Assembly: GCF_014648815.1 (NCBI RefSeq)
Contig: NZ_BMRV01000004.1
Span: forward strand, 62,001 to 126,000
Origin: Streptomyces flaveolus
GTDB taxonomy: Bacteria > Actinomycetota > Actinomycetes > Streptomycetales > Streptomycetaceae
Length of the DNA stretch: 64,000 nt
Direction of reading: 5' to 3'
The notes under the pieces are model-generated. The model saw nothing but the letters and a program-made list of their open reading frames with translations, searched no databases and was not told where the DNA came from. Made by a program: the position numbers and the translations under genes. This document shows, piece after piece, positions 20,720 to 29,751 of this stretch (its first letter is position 1; each line of letters starts with the position of its first letter).

Positions 20720-21481
20720 CTACCGGCTCAGGCGCGCGAACCTGCGGACCGCGAGCGAGAAGAACACGGCGAGCAGGACCAGCGGCCAGACGACGGCCGC
20801 CCAGAGGTGTCCGGGCTCGCCGCCGGGGCTGCCGAACAGGTCGCGTACGGCCGTGGCGGTCTGGGACATCGGGTTCCACTGGACGACCGTGCCCAGCCAA
20901 CCGGGCATGGACTCCGGTGTGGCGAAGGCGTTGGAGAGGAAGCCGACCGGCCAGACCAGGATCTGCACCGCCTGCACGAATTCCGGCTTCCCCGCCACCA
21001 GGGCCAGGAAGATGCCGGTCCACAGCATCGCGAACCGGAAGAGCAGGAGCAGGCCCACCGCGGCCAGGAACGCGCCGGGGCCGCCGTGGGAGCGCCAGCC
21101 GAGCGCGTACCCGACCGCGATCATCACCGCGAGTCCCGCGGCCGACTGCAGCATGTCGGCGGCCGCACGTCCCACCAGCACCGCACCGTTGGCCATCGGC
21201 AGCGAGCGGAAGCGGTCGATGACGCCCTTCTCGAGGTCCCTGGTGACGGCGATCATGGTGCCCTCCAGGCCGAAGGCCATGGTGAGCGCCAGCATCCCGG
21301 GGACCAGGTAGTCGACGTAGTCGCCGCTCACGCCCCGGCCGCCGCCGACCAGGTACCCGAACATCAGCAGCAGCATGACGGGGAAGACCAGGTTGACGAC
21401 GACCGTGACGGGCTGCCGTGCCCAGCGGGCCAGCTCGCGGCGGGTCATGGTCCAGGAGTCGGTCAGGGCATCGGTGGTCAC
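20720..21481 (-). CDS. ABC-2 type transporter permease (DrrB type)
   Basis: 253 residues with six membrane helices and the ABC-2 signature region ([36 protein letters not shown]). The GTG start at 21481 overlaps the ATPase stop (GTGA), so the two are translationally coupled. The pair resembles daunorubicin/antibiotic exporters (DrrAB). The export substrate is unknown. Confidence 0.9.
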   Translation of the reverse strand: MTTDALTDSWTMTRRELARWARQPVTVVVNLVFPVMLLLMFGYLVGGGRGVSGDYVDYLVPGMLALTMAFGLEGTMIAVTRDLEKGVIDRFRSLPMANGAVLVGRAAADMLQSAAGLAVMIAVGYALGWRSHGGPGAFLAAVGLLLLFRFAMLWTGIFLALVAGKPEFVQAVQILVWPVGFLSNAFATPESMPGWLGTVVQWNPMSQTATAVRDLFGSPGGEPGHLWAAVVWPLVLLAVFFSLAVRRFARLSR

Positions 21482-22419
21482 ACGGCCTCCTCGGTGCGGT
21501 CGGTCAGGTGCAGGAACACCTCGTCCAGGGTCGGCCGCCGCAGGGCCACGTCCTCGGCCTCGACCCCGGCCTCCCGCAGCGCCCGTACGACGCCGGAGAG
21601 CGCTGCCATGCGGTCGGTGACCGGCGCGCTGAGCAACCGGCGGTCGGGGTCGACGCGGACGCCGGTGAGCGGCAGCAGGCAGGCCGCGGCGGCCAGTTGG
21701 CCGGCGTCGCGCAGGACGACGTCGATGCGGTCGCCGCCGGTGGCGGCCTTCAGTTCGTCCGCCGTGCCGTCGGCGACGACCCGGCCGGCGTCCACCACGG
21801 AGATGCGGTGGGCGAGCTGATCGGCCTCCTCCAGGTACTGGGTGGTGAGCAGGACCGTCGTACCGCCGCCGACCAGGGAGCGGACCGAGTCCCACACCTC
21901 GGCGCGGCCCCGCGGGTCGAGCCCGGTGGTCGGTTCGTCGAGGAAGAGCACCTCCGGCTCGGTGATCAGAGACGCCGCGAGGTCCAGGCGGCGCCGCATG
22001 CCGCCGCTGTAGGCGCTGACCGGCTTGCGTCCGGTGTCGGTGAGACCGAAGCGCTCCAGCAGTTCACCGGCACGCGCGCGTGCCCGCCGGGCGCCGAGGT
22101 GGTGCAGGCGGCCGAACATCTCCAGGTTCTGCCGGCCGCCGAGTTCCTCGTCGAGCGCCGCGTGCTGGCCGAGCAGGCCGATGCGCAGCCGTACGGCGTA
22201 CGCCTCGGTGACGACGTCGTGGCCGGCCACCTCGATCCGGCCCGCGTCCGGCCGCAGCAGGGTGGACAGGATGCGGACCAGGGTGGTCTTGCCCGCGCCG
22301 TTGGGCCCGAGGACCCCGTGCACCGTGCCGCGCGTGACCGACAGGTCGAGCCCGTCCAGCGCGTTCTTGCCGCCGTACCTCTTGCGTGCCCCTTCGACGG
22401 TGATCGCCGCGTCGGCCAC
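21478..22419 (-). CDS. ABC transporter ATP-binding protein (DrrA type)
   Basis: 313 residues. Walker A is GPNGAGKTT, the signature motif is appropriate for the family ([12 protein letters not shown]), Walker B is [13 protein letters not shown], and the switch region is [14 protein letters not shown]. The C-terminal DUF4162-like extension is typical of DrrA. GTG 22419 is preceded by GGGAGG. It is transcribed away from the PadR gene through two palindromic operators, so PadR repression is likely. Confidence 0.92.
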   Translation of the reverse strand: MADAAITVEGARKRYGGKNALDGLDLSVTRGTVHGVLGPNGAGKTTLVRILSTLLRPDAGRIEVAGHDVVTEAYAVRLRIGLLGQHAALDEELGGRQNLEMFGRLHHLGARRARARAGELLERFGLTDTGRKPVSAYSGGMRRRLDLAASLITEPEVLFLDEPTTGLDPRGRAEVWDSVRSLVGGGTTVLLTTQYLEEADQLAHRISVVDAGRVVADGTADELKAATGGDRIDVVLRDAGQLAAAACLLPLTGVRVDPDRRLLSAPVTDRMAALSGVVRALREAGVEAEDVALRRPTLDEVFLHLTDRTEEAV

Positions 22420-22432
22420 TGAGCCTCCCTAT

Positions 22433-22448
22433 TAGTCAAACTTGACTA
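22433..22448. promoter_or_regulatory. Palindromic operator 1 (PadR candidate)
   Basis: Perfect palindrome TAGTCAA-AC-TTGACTA located 13 bp upstream of the ABC ATPase start. Its AT-rich character in this GC-rich context and its second copy nearby mark it as a regulator site. Confidence 0.75.
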
Positions 22449-22480
22449 CCGACTCGCGAAGGTATCCCCACCCAGGCGTT

Positions 22481-22496
22481 TGGTCAAACTTGATCA
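22481..22496. promoter_or_regulatory. Palindromic operator 2 (PadR candidate)
   Basis: Near-perfect copy TGGTCAA-AC-TTGATCA, 48 bp from the first copy and overlapping the PadR stop codon. Confidence 0.65.
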
Positions 22497-23135
22497 GTGG
22501 GCATCCCGGGGGTGCCGCTCCCCCGTCGCGTACGGGTTCTCCTCGCCCTCCGCCAGGATGCCGACGAACGGCTCGCCCTCCCCGGCGAAGGTGTACGCGC
22601 CCTCGCGGATGCGCTCCACCAGCGCGCGGGTCCACTCGGCGCCCGTGTCGGCGGAGTGCACCCAGAGGTTCATGATCTCGCCGATGTGACCGAGCTGTCC
22701 GGGGCCGTCCTCGGGCGTGTAGTACGTGGTGACGGACTCGCGCCACTCCCCGATGGCCCGGATCCGCTCCTCCAGGAGGGCCAGCACCTCCTCGCGGCCG
22801 AGGTCGACCATGAAGCCGAGTCCGGCGGAGAGCACGTCCGGTTTCTGGTCGTAGGCGGTGAGGGACTCCCGCAGCAGGGCGAAGTACTCCTCGGTGCCCT
22901 TCTCGGTGATCTCGTACTCGGTGCGCGGCGGGCCGCCCGCGGTCGACGGGGCGACCTCGTGGGCGTGCAGCAGTCCCTGCTTGGCCATCTGCTTGAGCGC
23001 GTGGTAGATCGATCCGGGCTTGGCGTTGGACCACTCGTGCGCGCCCCAGTACTCCAGGTCGTTGCGCACCTGGTAGCCATGGGCCCGCCCGTGCTGACGC
23101 ACCGCGCCGAGCACGAGGAGACGGATCACTGACAT
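22494..23135 (-). CDS. PadR-family transcriptional regulator
   Basis: 213 residues from ATG 23135 (MSVIRLLVLGAVRQHGRAHGYQ). The PadR winged helix occupies about 1-80 (WSNAKPGSIYHALKQMAKQGLLHAH), followed by a C-terminal dimerisation and ligand domain of the Vir_act_alpha_C type. It lies immediately upstream of the ABC pair on the same strand. The palindromes between them suggest it represses the exporter until a drug binds. Confidence 0.9.
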   Translation of the reverse strand: MSVIRLLVLGAVRQHGRAHGYQVRNDLEYWGAHEWSNAKPGSIYHALKQMAKQGLLHAHEVAPSTAGGPPRTEYEITEKGTEEYFALLRESLTAYDQKPDVLSAGLGFMVDLGREEVLALLEERIRAIGEWRESVTTYYTPEDGPGQLGHIGEIMNLWVHSADTGAEWTRALVERIREGAYTFAGEGEPFVGILAEGEENPYATGERHPRDAH

Positions 23136-23145
23136 GCGGTCCAGG

Positions 23146-23691
23146 TTAGGCGGGAGCGCCCTGTTCCTTCGCCACCAGGTCCCAGGCGGAGGCGCCGTCC
23201 AGCGACTCCCGGATGATGTCGGCGTGCCCCGCGTGCCGGGCGGTCTCACGGATCAGGTGCAGGCACAGCCAGCGCATCGAGACCCGCTCGTCCGGCGGGA
23301 ACCAGGGAGCGTCCGGCAGCGGAAAGGTGTCGTCGAGGCTGGGCACGTCGCGGAGGAACGCCTCGGTCTCCGCGGCGACCTTCCCGTAGTACGCGAGCTG
23401 CGAGGCGACGGTCTCGTCGCCGGTCAGCCGGAAGCACTCGTGCCAGTTCGACTCGTCCCGTCTGACGGCCGGCGGCTCCTGCCGCGCGCGGGCGATCCAG
23501 CCCTGCTCCGTCTCGGCGACGTGCTTCAGCAGACCCGCCAGAGACAGCTCACTGGCGCTGGGACGGCTGTTCGCCTGCTCCTCGGTCAGGCCCAGCACCG
23601 AGCGGCGGATGCCGCCGCGCTGCTCGGCGAGGAAGGACAGCAGCGCCCCGCGCTCGTCGCCCTGCGCTTCGGCTCGCACGTGCGTGACCAT
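23146..23691 (-). CDS. DinB/DUF664-family protein
   Basis: 181 residues of the four-helix DinB superfamily. Candidate metal-ligand histidines are in LKHVAETEQGW and in HLIRETARHAGHADI, the typical spacing for a mycothiol- or bacillithiol-transferase-like fold. Streptomyces use mycothiol, so a thiol-transferase role is possible but not shown. It ends 10 bp before the PadR start and may be co-transcribed. Confidence 0.82.
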   Translation of the reverse strand: MVTHVRAEAQGDERGALLSFLAEQRGGIRRSVLGLTEEQANSRPSASELSLAGLLKHVAETEQGWIARARQEPPAVRRDESNWHECFRLTGDETVASQLAYYGKVAAETEAFLRDVPSLDDTFPLPDAPWFPPDERVSMRWLCLHLIRETARHAGHADIIRESLDGASAWDLVAKEQGAPA

Positions 23692-23794
23692 GACCGGCCG
23701 CCTTTCGTCGCTGTCGGGGGCTTTCCCGGTACCGACGAAGCTACGGGCCCTTGCGGTCAGCCTCTGTCCGCAAGGGCCCGTGGCGAGAAAGGAA

Positions 23795-25255
23795 CTAGAA
23801 CGGGAAGCCGCTCCGGCCGTGCTGTACCGAGATCCACTTCTGCGTGGTGAAGGCGTCCAGCATCGTGTCGCCGTTGAGCCGGCCGATGCCGGAGTGCTTC
23901 TCGCCGCCGAAGGGCACGATCGGCTCGTCGTGCACGGTGCCGTCGTTCACGTGGAACATGCCGGTGTCGATCCGCTTGGCGAACGCGACGCCCCGCTCGA
24001 CGTCCGCCGTGTGCACGGCGCCGCTCAGGCCGTAGGGGGTGTCGTTGACCAGGCGTACGGCCTCCTCCTCGCCGTCGAAGGGCACGAGGAAGGCGACGGG
24101 GCCGAAGACCTCCTGCCGGAGCAGCGCGGAGCCGGCCGGGACGTCGGTCAGGACCGACGGCGTGACGAGGTTGTCGGTGACCGTGCCGCGCACCAGGGCG
24201 GTCGCGCCCTCGGCGAGTGCCTGCTCGACGACTCCGGAGACGGCGTCCGCCTGCGAGGAGTTGATCACCGGGCCGATGACGGTCGACGGGTCGCGCGGGT
24301 CACCGGCCTTGAGGGTCTTGACCTTGGCGACGAACTTCTCGGTGAACTCGTCGGCGACCGCGCGGTCGACCAGCACCCGGTTGGCGGCCATGCAGACCTG
24401 GCCCTGGTGGACGAAGCGGCTGAAGACGGCGGCGTCGACCGCGTAGTCGATGTCGGCGTCGTCGAGGACCACCAGGGCGCTGTTGCCGCCCAGTTCGAGC
24501 ACCGAGCGCTTGAAGTTCGCGGCGCAGACGGTGGCCACGTGGCGGCCCACCTTGTCCGAGCCGGTGAAGGAGATGACCTTCGGGACCGGGTGCTCCAGGA
24601 AGGCGTCGCCGATCTCCGCGATGTCGGTGACCACGACGTTGAGCAGACCACCCGGCAGGCCGGCGTCCTCGAAGAGCTTCGCGACCAGGGTGCCGCCGAC
24701 GATCGGCGTGTTCTGGTGCGGCTTGAGGACGACGCCGTTGCCGAGGGCGAGGGCCGGGGCGACCGACTTCAGGGAGAGCAGGAAGGGGAAGTTGAAGGGG
24801 CTGATGACGCCCACGACGCCGACCGGCACCCGGTAGACGCGGTTCTCCTTGCCGTCGACCGGCGAGGGGATGATCCGGCCCTCGGGGCGCAGCGCCAGGT
24901 GGACGGCCTCGCGCAGGAACTCCTTGGCGAGGTGCAGCTCGAAGGCGGCCTTCAGGCGTGTACCGCCCAGCTCGGCGATGATCGCCTCGCTGATCTCCGC
25001 CTCGCGCTCCTCCACCAGGCGCAGCGCCTTCTCGAACACCGCGCGGCGCGCGTACGGGTTCGTCGCCGCCCACTGCTTCTGCGCACGCTCGGCCGCCCGG
25101 TAGGCGGTGTCGACCTCGTCGACGGTGGCTATCGTGATCGAGGCCAGCTTCTCGTCGTCGTACGGGTTGAAGTCGATGATGTCCCAGGACCCGGTGCCCG
25201 GACGCCACTCGCCGTCGATGTACTGCTGGGCGAGGTCGGTGAAGTACGACGACAT
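23795..25255 (-). CDS. NAD(P)-dependent aldehyde dehydrogenase (benzaldehyde/vanillin dehydrogenase type)
   Basis: 486 residues from ATG 25255 (MSSYFTDLAQQYIDGEW). The general base Glu lies in LELGGNSALVV and the catalytic Cys in GQVCMAANRVLV; the NAD-binding ISPFNFPF and FTGSDKVG motifs are present. Its sequence style resembles aromatic aldehyde dehydrogenases. It stands alone, so the pathway is not evident. Confidence 0.9.
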   Translation of the reverse strand: MSSYFTDLAQQYIDGEWRPGTGSWDIIDFNPYDDEKLASITIATVDEVDTAYRAAERAQKQWAATNPYARRAVFEKALRLVEEREAEISEAIIAELGGTRLKAAFELHLAKEFLREAVHLALRPEGRIIPSPVDGKENRVYRVPVGVVGVISPFNFPFLLSLKSVAPALALGNGVVLKPHQNTPIVGGTLVAKLFEDAGLPGGLLNVVVTDIAEIGDAFLEHPVPKVISFTGSDKVGRHVATVCAANFKRSVLELGGNSALVVLDDADIDYAVDAAVFSRFVHQGQVCMAANRVLVDRAVADEFTEKFVAKVKTLKAGDPRDPSTVIGPVINSSQADAVSGVVEQALAEGATALVRGTVTDNLVTPSVLTDVPAGSALLRQEVFGPVAFLVPFDGEEEAVRLVNDTPYGLSGAVHTADVERGVAFAKRIDTGMFHVNDGTVHDEPIVPFGGEKHSGIGRLNGDTMLDAFTTQKWISVQHGRSGFPF

Positions 25256-25349
25256 GTGAACCCTCAATCCCCTAGCTGCCGCAGCTGCCGCGAGCGAGCC
25301 GCCTGATCGAGCGTCATCGTACTTATGTTTCAGGCGAGTTGGAGAAGTC

Positions 25350-26210
25350 CTAGGAGAGTTGGAGAAGCCCCCGCAGAAGGTCGCGGCTCTCGTCCGGCCC
25401 GGGGCTGTCCTGCTGGAGCTCCTTGAGCGCCGTCTCGTACTGGGTGACGTCCTCGCGCTTGTCCAGGTACAGGGCGCTGGTGAGCTGCTCCAGGTACACG
25501 ACGTCCGAGAGGTCCGACTCGGGGAAGCTGAGGAGCGTGAACGCGCCACTTTCGCCCGAGTGCCCGCCGAAGCCGAACGGCATGACCTGAAGCCGCACAT
25601 TGGGGCGTTCCGACATGTCGATCAGGTGCTGGAACTGCCCGCGCATCACCGTGCGGTCGCCGTACGGACGGCGCAGCGCGGCCTCGTCCAGGACGATGTG
25701 GAACTCGGGGGCGTTCTCGGCGACGAGGTGTTTCTGCCGCTCCAGGCGCAGTGCCACCCGCCGCTCGACGTCCGCCTCGCTCGCGCCCTTCATGCCGCGC
25801 CGGACGACCGCGCGGGCGTACTCCTCGGTCTGCAGCAGGCCGTGGACGAACTGCACCTCGTACACGCGGATCAGCGAGGCGGCACCCTCGAGGCCCACAT
25901 AGGTGGGGAACCAGCTGGGCAGCACGTCGGAGTAACTGTGCCACCACCCCGCGACGTTGGCCTCCTTGGCCAGGGAGAGCAGGGAGGCGCGCTCCTGCTC
26001 GTCCGTGATGCCGTACAGCGTCAGCAGGTCCTCGACGTCCCTCGTCTTGAAGCTCACCCGGCCCAGCTCCATCCGGCTGATCTTCGATTCCGAGGCGCGG
26101 ATCGAGTAGCCCGCCGCCTCGCGCGTGATCCCCCGCGTCTCACGCAGTCGCCTGAGTTGTGATCCGAGCAGCATGCGCCGCACCACCGATCCGGGCTCTC
26201 CCGCGCTCAC
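25350..26210 (-). CDS. XRE-family regulator with DUF5753 (WhiJ/AbaA-ORFA type)
   Basis: 286 residues. The N-terminal helix-turn-helix reads LRRLRETRGITREAAGYSIRASESKISRMELGRV (in conserved pieces). The remaining 200 residues are the DUF5753 domain, with WFPTYVGLEGAASLIRVYE and PEFHIVLDEAALRRPYG. GTG 26210 was chosen because GGGGAGG lies nine bases upstream; the longer TTG start at 26228 lacks this. Such regulators are typically encoded beside a small DUF397 protein and often an anti-sigma-like ATPase, as here. Confidence 0.88.
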   Translation of the reverse strand: MSAGEPGSVVRRMLLGSQLRRLRETRGITREAAGYSIRASESKISRMELGRVSFKTRDVEDLLTLYGITDEQERASLLSLAKEANVAGWWHSYSDVLPSWFPTYVGLEGAASLIRVYEVQFVHGLLQTEEYARAVVRRGMKGASEADVERRVALRLERQKHLVAENAPEFHIVLDEAALRRPYGDRTVMRGQFQHLIDMSERPNVRLQVMPFGFGGHSGESGAFTLLSFPESDLSDVVYLEQLTSALYLDKREDVTQYETALKELQQDSPGPDESRDLLRGLLQLS

Positions 26211-26424
26211 GTTCGCCAGCCTCCCCAACCGTCTTCAGGGGCCGAAGTCTGCCACTAAAACACTCCGAGCAGTACTCGCCCGGTTACGGAAACGGAATCG
26301 AGCCAAAGAGAACGCGCAGGAGCGGACCGGGAGTTGACGCCGCCCGTTCGTGATGTGAGGTGAAGACGGCGCGAAGACGACGGAAAAATTGCCCAACAAG
26401 CGGTACGGGCAGGTCCATTTCGGT

Positions 26425-26455
26425 CACGTGCACGTGCATCTGCCCTTGCATCTGC
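26425..26455 (+). promoter_or_regulatory. Iterated operator-like motif upstream of the HATPase gene
   Basis: CACGTGCACG leads into two exact copies of TGCATCTGC (26435-26443 and 26447-26455) at a 12 bp period, ending 75 bp before the start codon. The same arrangement in the same orientation precedes the DUF397 gene. The region 26229-26530 contains no gene. Confidence 0.7.
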
Positions 26456-26530
26456 GGTACGCATCCGAAACCATGGTCCCGCACCACCGCGCCGCATCGC
26501 TACGACCGCGAATTCCCGGGAGTGCCTCGC

Positions 26531-27031
26531 ATGGGGACGAATGGATCGACCATGCTCGAGCCGTTACGGCAGGGCCTTCCGCCACTCGACCCCGCAGCCG
26601 TCTCCAACGCCGCCTCCTGCGCCCTGCCGCCCCGTTACGAGGCGGTGCGCGAAGCCCGCCGGTTCACCCGCAGAACGCTCGACGGCTGGGAGATGGGCGA
26701 CCGTTTCGACGACGTCTGCCTCGTCGTGTCCGAGCTCGTCACCAACGCCCTGCGGCACGCGCTGCCGGCCGACGCCCCGCGACTGGCCGACCAGAACGGC
26801 CCGGTACGGCTGCACCTGATGCGCTGGACCGAGCGACTGGTGTGCGCGGTGCGCGATCCCAGCCACGACAGCCCGGTCGCCCGGGACACCGACGACTTCT
26901 CGGCGGAGTCGGGCCGCGGCCTGTTCCTCGTCGACTCCTTCAGCGACAGCTGGGGCTGGCACCCGCTCGCCGGGACGCTCGGGGGCAAGGTCGTGTGGGC
27001 GCTGTTCCGGCTTCAGCGGACCACCGACTGA
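26531..27031 (+). CDS. ATP-binding protein, anti-sigma-factor kinase type (HATPase_c, RsbW-like)
   Basis: 166 residues from ATG 26531 with GGGAG eight bases upstream. Family motifs are DDVCLVVSELVTNALRH (N-box) and SGRGLFLVDSFSDSWG (G-box). Such proteins are abundant in Streptomyces and often pair with XRE/DUF397 modules; some sequester sigma factors. It is divergent from the XRE gene and convergent with the DUF397 gene, which ends 32 bp away. Confidence 0.85.
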   Translation: MGTNGSTMLEPLRQGLPPLDPAAVSNAASCALPPRYEAVREARRFTRRTLDGWEMGDRFDDVCLVVSELVTNALRHALPADAPRLADQNGPVRLHLMRWTERLVCAVRDPSHDSPVARDTDDFSAESGRGLFLVDSFSDSWGWHPLAGTLGGKVVWALFRLQRTTD

Positions 27032-27063
27032 CCGTTCGCGCTCAGCAGGCGGCCGGCTCGCGG

Positions 27064-27333
27064 TCAGCTCGCGATCAGGTGGTCGAACTCCCCGTCCTTG
27101 ACGCCCAGCAGCATGGCCTCGATCTCGGCGCGCGTATAGACGAGCGCGGGACCGTCGGGGAAACGGGAGTTGCGCACGGCGACACCGCCGTCGGGCAGCC
27201 GCGCGAACTCCACGCAGGACCCTTGCGAGTTGCTGTGCCGGCTCTTCTGCCAGGCCACGTCGTGCAGCTGCGTGGCGGCCATGCCGTTGTACACGCCGGA
27301 CGCGTCGTCAACGTCGTACACGTCGTGGTCCAC
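27064..27333 (-). CDS. DUF397 small protein
   Basis: 89 residues, starting at GTG 27333 with GGGGAGCG upstream. The core WQKSRHSNSQGSCVEFARLPDGGVAVRNSRFPDGPALVYTRAEI (in pieces) is diagnostic of DUF397. These proteins are partners or antagonists of DUF5753 XRE regulators in BldB/WhiJ/AbaA-type systems. The cognate XRE regulator is presumably the one at 25.4 kb. Confidence 0.88.
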   Translation of the reverse strand: MDHDVYDVDDASGVYNGMAATQLHDVAWQKSRHSNSQGSCVEFARLPDGGVAVRNSRFPDGPALVYTRAEIEAMLLGVKDGEFDHLIAS

Positions 27334-27395
27334 AGGTCGCTCCCCGGTGGTGCACTGGCTGGTGTGGCCATTGATGCAGCGGTCAACTGGTCCGG

Positions 27396-27443
27396 ATCAT
27401 AACCCCGTCCACGTGCAGATGCATGAGCAAATGCACGTGCACG
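27396..27443 (-). promoter_or_regulatory. DUF397 promoter with iterated operator-like motif
   Basis: Read on the minus strand, CGTGCACG is followed by TGCATTTGC and TGCATCTGC at a 12 bp period (27435-27415), then TATGAT (27401-27396). The second repeat places a TGCATC -35-like hexamer 16 bp from TATGAT, so a bound protein would sit on the -35. This motif is matched at 26425-26455. Confidence 0.65.
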
Positions 27444-27628
27444 CGCGGTGTTCCTCCGGTTACAGCGTCGACGACCGCTCCGCCGAAAGCCCTTGCCCTC
27501 TTTGACGCCCACTCCGAGGAAGTCGTTCCCGCGTCTGCCCGGGGATCAGGAGAACATGCGGCGACGCCGGGGCCCGCCCGGCGGAGCGGACCCCGGCGAC
27601 GCCGGTGCCTCGGCGAAGCCGCCGCCGG

Positions 27629-27862
27629 TCAGCGGCCCGCGTACGGCAGCAGCGCCATCTCCCGCGCGTTCTTGATCGCCCTGGCGAGCTGCCGCTGCTG
27701 CTGGGACGTCACACGGGTGACGCGGCGGCTGCGGATCTTGCCGCGGTCGGAGAGGAACTTCCGCAGCAGCTCGGTGTCCTTGTAGTCGACGTACGTCACC
27801 CCGTCCCGGTCCAGCGGATTGGGCCGGTGCTTGGCGGGCTTGCGGTCACTCGTGCGGGGCAT
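27629..27862 (-). CDS. rpsR: Ribosomal protein S18, zinc-free paralogue
   Basis: 77 residues. [49 protein letters not shown] (in pieces) is canonical S18. It contains no cysteines, as expected for the alternative form made under zinc starvation. It is last in the minus-strand operon, six bases after the CobW-like gene. Confidence 0.95.
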   Translation of the reverse strand: MPRTSDRKPAKHRPNPLDRDGVTYVDYKDTELLRKFLSDRGKIRSRRVTRVTSQQQRQLARAIKNAREMALLPYAGR

Positions 27863-27868
27863 GGGCGG

Positions 27869-29029
27869 TCAGACCTCCAGGAGGGTGTCGAAGGCGGGCG
27901 GCAACCGCTGCCAGGCGGCGCGCCCGGCGGCGTACTCGGCGTCGGTCAGCAGGCAGGACTCCAGGAGCCGTTCGAGTCCGTCGCGGTCGAGCCCCGGCGA
28001 CGTGAAGACCAGGTGCTGGCAGCGGTCGCCGTGCTCGGGGTGCCAGTCCAGCGCGGCGGCGGCGCGGCGCACCGGCGGGACCAGGTCCCAGGCAGCGTCG
28101 GGAAGCGACGCCAGCCACGGCCCCGCGCTCTCCACGCACAGGGCCCCGCCCGCGGCGTCCCAGTGCAGCAGCGCGTCGGCCTTGTCGGCCAGCCAGAACC
28201 GGCCCCGGCTGCGGGCGGCGGCGCAGGTCAGGTCCTCCAGCGCCTGGTACAGCCGTTCCGGGTGGAAGGGGCGGTGCCGGCGCCAGACGAAGGTGGCCAC
28301 ACCGTGCGCGTCGGCCTCCGCGGGCAGGAGCGCGCAGGCCGGGTGCTGGGCGGCCGCCGCGGCCTCCACGTCGAAGCCGGCGAACGCCGCCCGCGCCAGG
28401 GCGGAGGGCGCGCCCGCCGGGTCACCGTGGCCGATCGGGACCCGGCGGGCTGTCGGGTGCAGCTGGGACAGCAGCTCCCGGTCCTCGTCGTCGGCCTCCG
28501 GGGAGTCGGCGACGGCGAGGACGGGGGCGTACTCCAGCTGGCGTGCGAAGGTGTCGGCGACGGTGCGCTGATCGGTGGCCGCGGCGGCGAGGCCGCCCTC
28601 CGCGAGGTCGTCGCCGTTGCCGAGGTACGGCAGCACCAGTGCCGGGTCGACGGCCGTGATGACGCCGGTGACGGTGAAGCCGCCGGCCGTGACCACCTCG
28701 GCCATCGCCCGGGGCTCGACCGAGTCCCACAGCTCGACCACGGCGAGCGGGGTGCCGCCGGCGTCCGCCAGCCGTGCCAGCTCGGGGACGAGGTCCTCGC
28801 GCAGGGCGCAGCAGGCGCAGTCGTTGACCAGGGGCGCCTCGCCGGTGGACAGGACGCCGGTGGCGTCCCGGACGGTGCGGACGACCGTGCCCGCGGCGGC
28901 CGTCGCCAGGTCGTGGTGGAGGACCACGCTGCCGGGCACGTCGGCCAGCAGCCGCGCCACGGCCGCCCGGCGGGCGTCGGCGTGCAGCCCGCCGACGATC
29001 ACCACCGGCAGGGCCGTCGACGGGCTCAT
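27869..29029 (-). CDS. CobW/ZNG-like protein lacking a normal P-loop
   Basis: 386 residues starting at ATG 29029, which overlaps the rpmE stop (ATGA). The family's metal-binding CxCC motif is present (Cys71, Cys73, Cys74 in NDCACCALR), as is the CobW C-terminal domain ([14 protein letters not shown]). The expected GxxGxGKT P-loop is replaced by [12 protein letters not shown] at about 13-24, so GTP binding looks lost or altered. Linked to zinc-free ribosomal proteins and a Zur-like box, it probably helps handle zinc under starvation. Confidence 0.85.
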   Translation of the reverse strand: MSPSTALPVVIVGGLHADARRAAVARLLADVPGSVVLHHDLATAAAGTVVRTVRDATGVLSTGEAPLVNDCACCALREDLVPELARLADAGGTPLAVVELWDSVEPRAMAEVVTAGGFTVTGVITAVDPALVLPYLGNGDDLAEGGLAAAATDQRTVADTFARQLEYAPVLAVADSPEADDEDRELLSQLHPTARRVPIGHGDPAGAPSALARAAFAGFDVEAAAAAQHPACALLPAEADAHGVATFVWRRHRPFHPERLYQALEDLTCAAARSRGRFWLADKADALLHWDAAGGALCVESAGPWLASLPDAAWDLVPPVRRAAAALDWHPEHGDRCQHLVFTSPGLDRDGLERLLESCLLTDAEYAAGRAAWQRLPPAFDTLLEV

Positions 29030-29280
29030 GCCCCGCCCCGCTTCCCGTACCGGCGCTCGAAGCGCTCCACGCGTCCGGCGGTGTCCAGGACGCGGGCGGT
29101 GCCGGTGTAGAAGGGATGGCTGACGTTCGAGGTCTCGACGTCGACGACCGGGTAGGTGCGGCCGTCCTCCCACTCGACCGTCCGGTCACTGGTCATCGTG
29201 GACCGGGTGAGGAAGGCGTGGTTCGCGGCGCGGTCGCGGAAGACGACCGGGCGGTACTCGGGGTGGATTCCCTTGCGCAT
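29026..29280 (-). CDS. rpmE: Ribosomal protein L31 type B (zinc-free)
   Basis: 84 residues. [16 protein letters not shown] and the C-terminal [13 protein letters not shown] identify L31 type B. No CxxC zinc knuckle is present. It overlaps the CobW-like gene by 4 nt and lies 8 bp after rpmG. Confidence 0.95.
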   Translation of the reverse strand: MRKGIHPEYRPVVFRDRAANHAFLTRSTMTSDRTVEWEDGRTYPVVDVETSNVSHPFYTGTARVLDTAGRVERFERRYGKRGGA

Positions 29281-29288
29281 GGCGGCGG

Positions 29289-29453
29289 TCAGCGCTCCTC
29301 TCGGAAGTCGACGTGGCGGCCGGCGACCGGGTCGTACTTGCGCAGCGTCAGGCGGTCCGGGTCGTTGCGGCGGTTCTTGCGGGTCACGTAGGTGAAGCCG
29401 GTCCCGGCGGTGGACCGGAGTTTGATGACCGGGCGGAGTTCGTTGCGTGCCAT
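29289..29453 (-). CDS. rpmG: Ribosomal protein L33 (zinc-free)
   Basis: 54 residues: [17 protein letters not shown], then [18 protein letters not shown], ending VDFREER. This is a complete L33 lacking the two cysteine pairs of the zinc form. It is the first gene of the minus-strand operon, and its start is 14 bp from the Zur-like box. Confidence 0.95.
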   Translation of the reverse strand: MARNELRPVIKLRSTAGTGFTYVTRKNRRNDPDRLTLRKYDPVAGRHVDFREER

Positions 29454-29466
29454 GCTGGTACCTTAC

Positions 29467-29481
29467 TGAAAATGAATTCCA
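29467..29481. promoter_or_regulatory. Zur-like box between divergent rpmG and rpmB
   Basis: TGAAAATGAATTCCA is a 7-1-7 imperfect palindrome (two mismatches) close to the Streptomyces Zur consensus TGAAAATGATTTTCA as I recall it. It sits in the 61 bp between the two divergent sets of zinc-free ribosomal protein genes, an AT-rich island in GC-rich DNA. Confidence 0.8.
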
Positions 29482-29514
29482 TTAACACCTGGACCTGACG
29501 AGAGGTACGTCACC

Positions 29515-29751
29515 ATGTCCGCGCACTGCATGCTCACCGGCGCACAGCCCGGTTTCGGCAACCGCATCTCCCACTCCCACCGGCGGACTTCGCGCCGCTT
29601 CGACCTCAACATCCAGACCAGGCGCTACTGGCTGCCGAGCGAGGGCCGGCACGTACGGCTGCGACTGAGCACCAGGGCGATCAAGACGATCGACGCCATC
29701 GGCGTCGAGGCGGCCGTGGCGCGCATCCGCGCGCGAGGGGTGCGGATCTGA
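29515..29751 (+). CDS. rpmB: Ribosomal protein L28 (zinc-free paralogue)
   Basis: 78 residues. [30 protein letters not shown] (in pieces) is canonical L28. Only Cys5 remains of the zinc-binding set. GAGAGG precedes ATG 29515. The stop overlaps the rpsN start by one base (TGATG). Confidence 0.95.
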   Translation: MSAHCMLTGAQPGFGNRISHSHRRTSRRFDLNIQTRRYWLPSEGRHVRLRLSTRAIKTIDAIGVEAAVARIRARGVRI

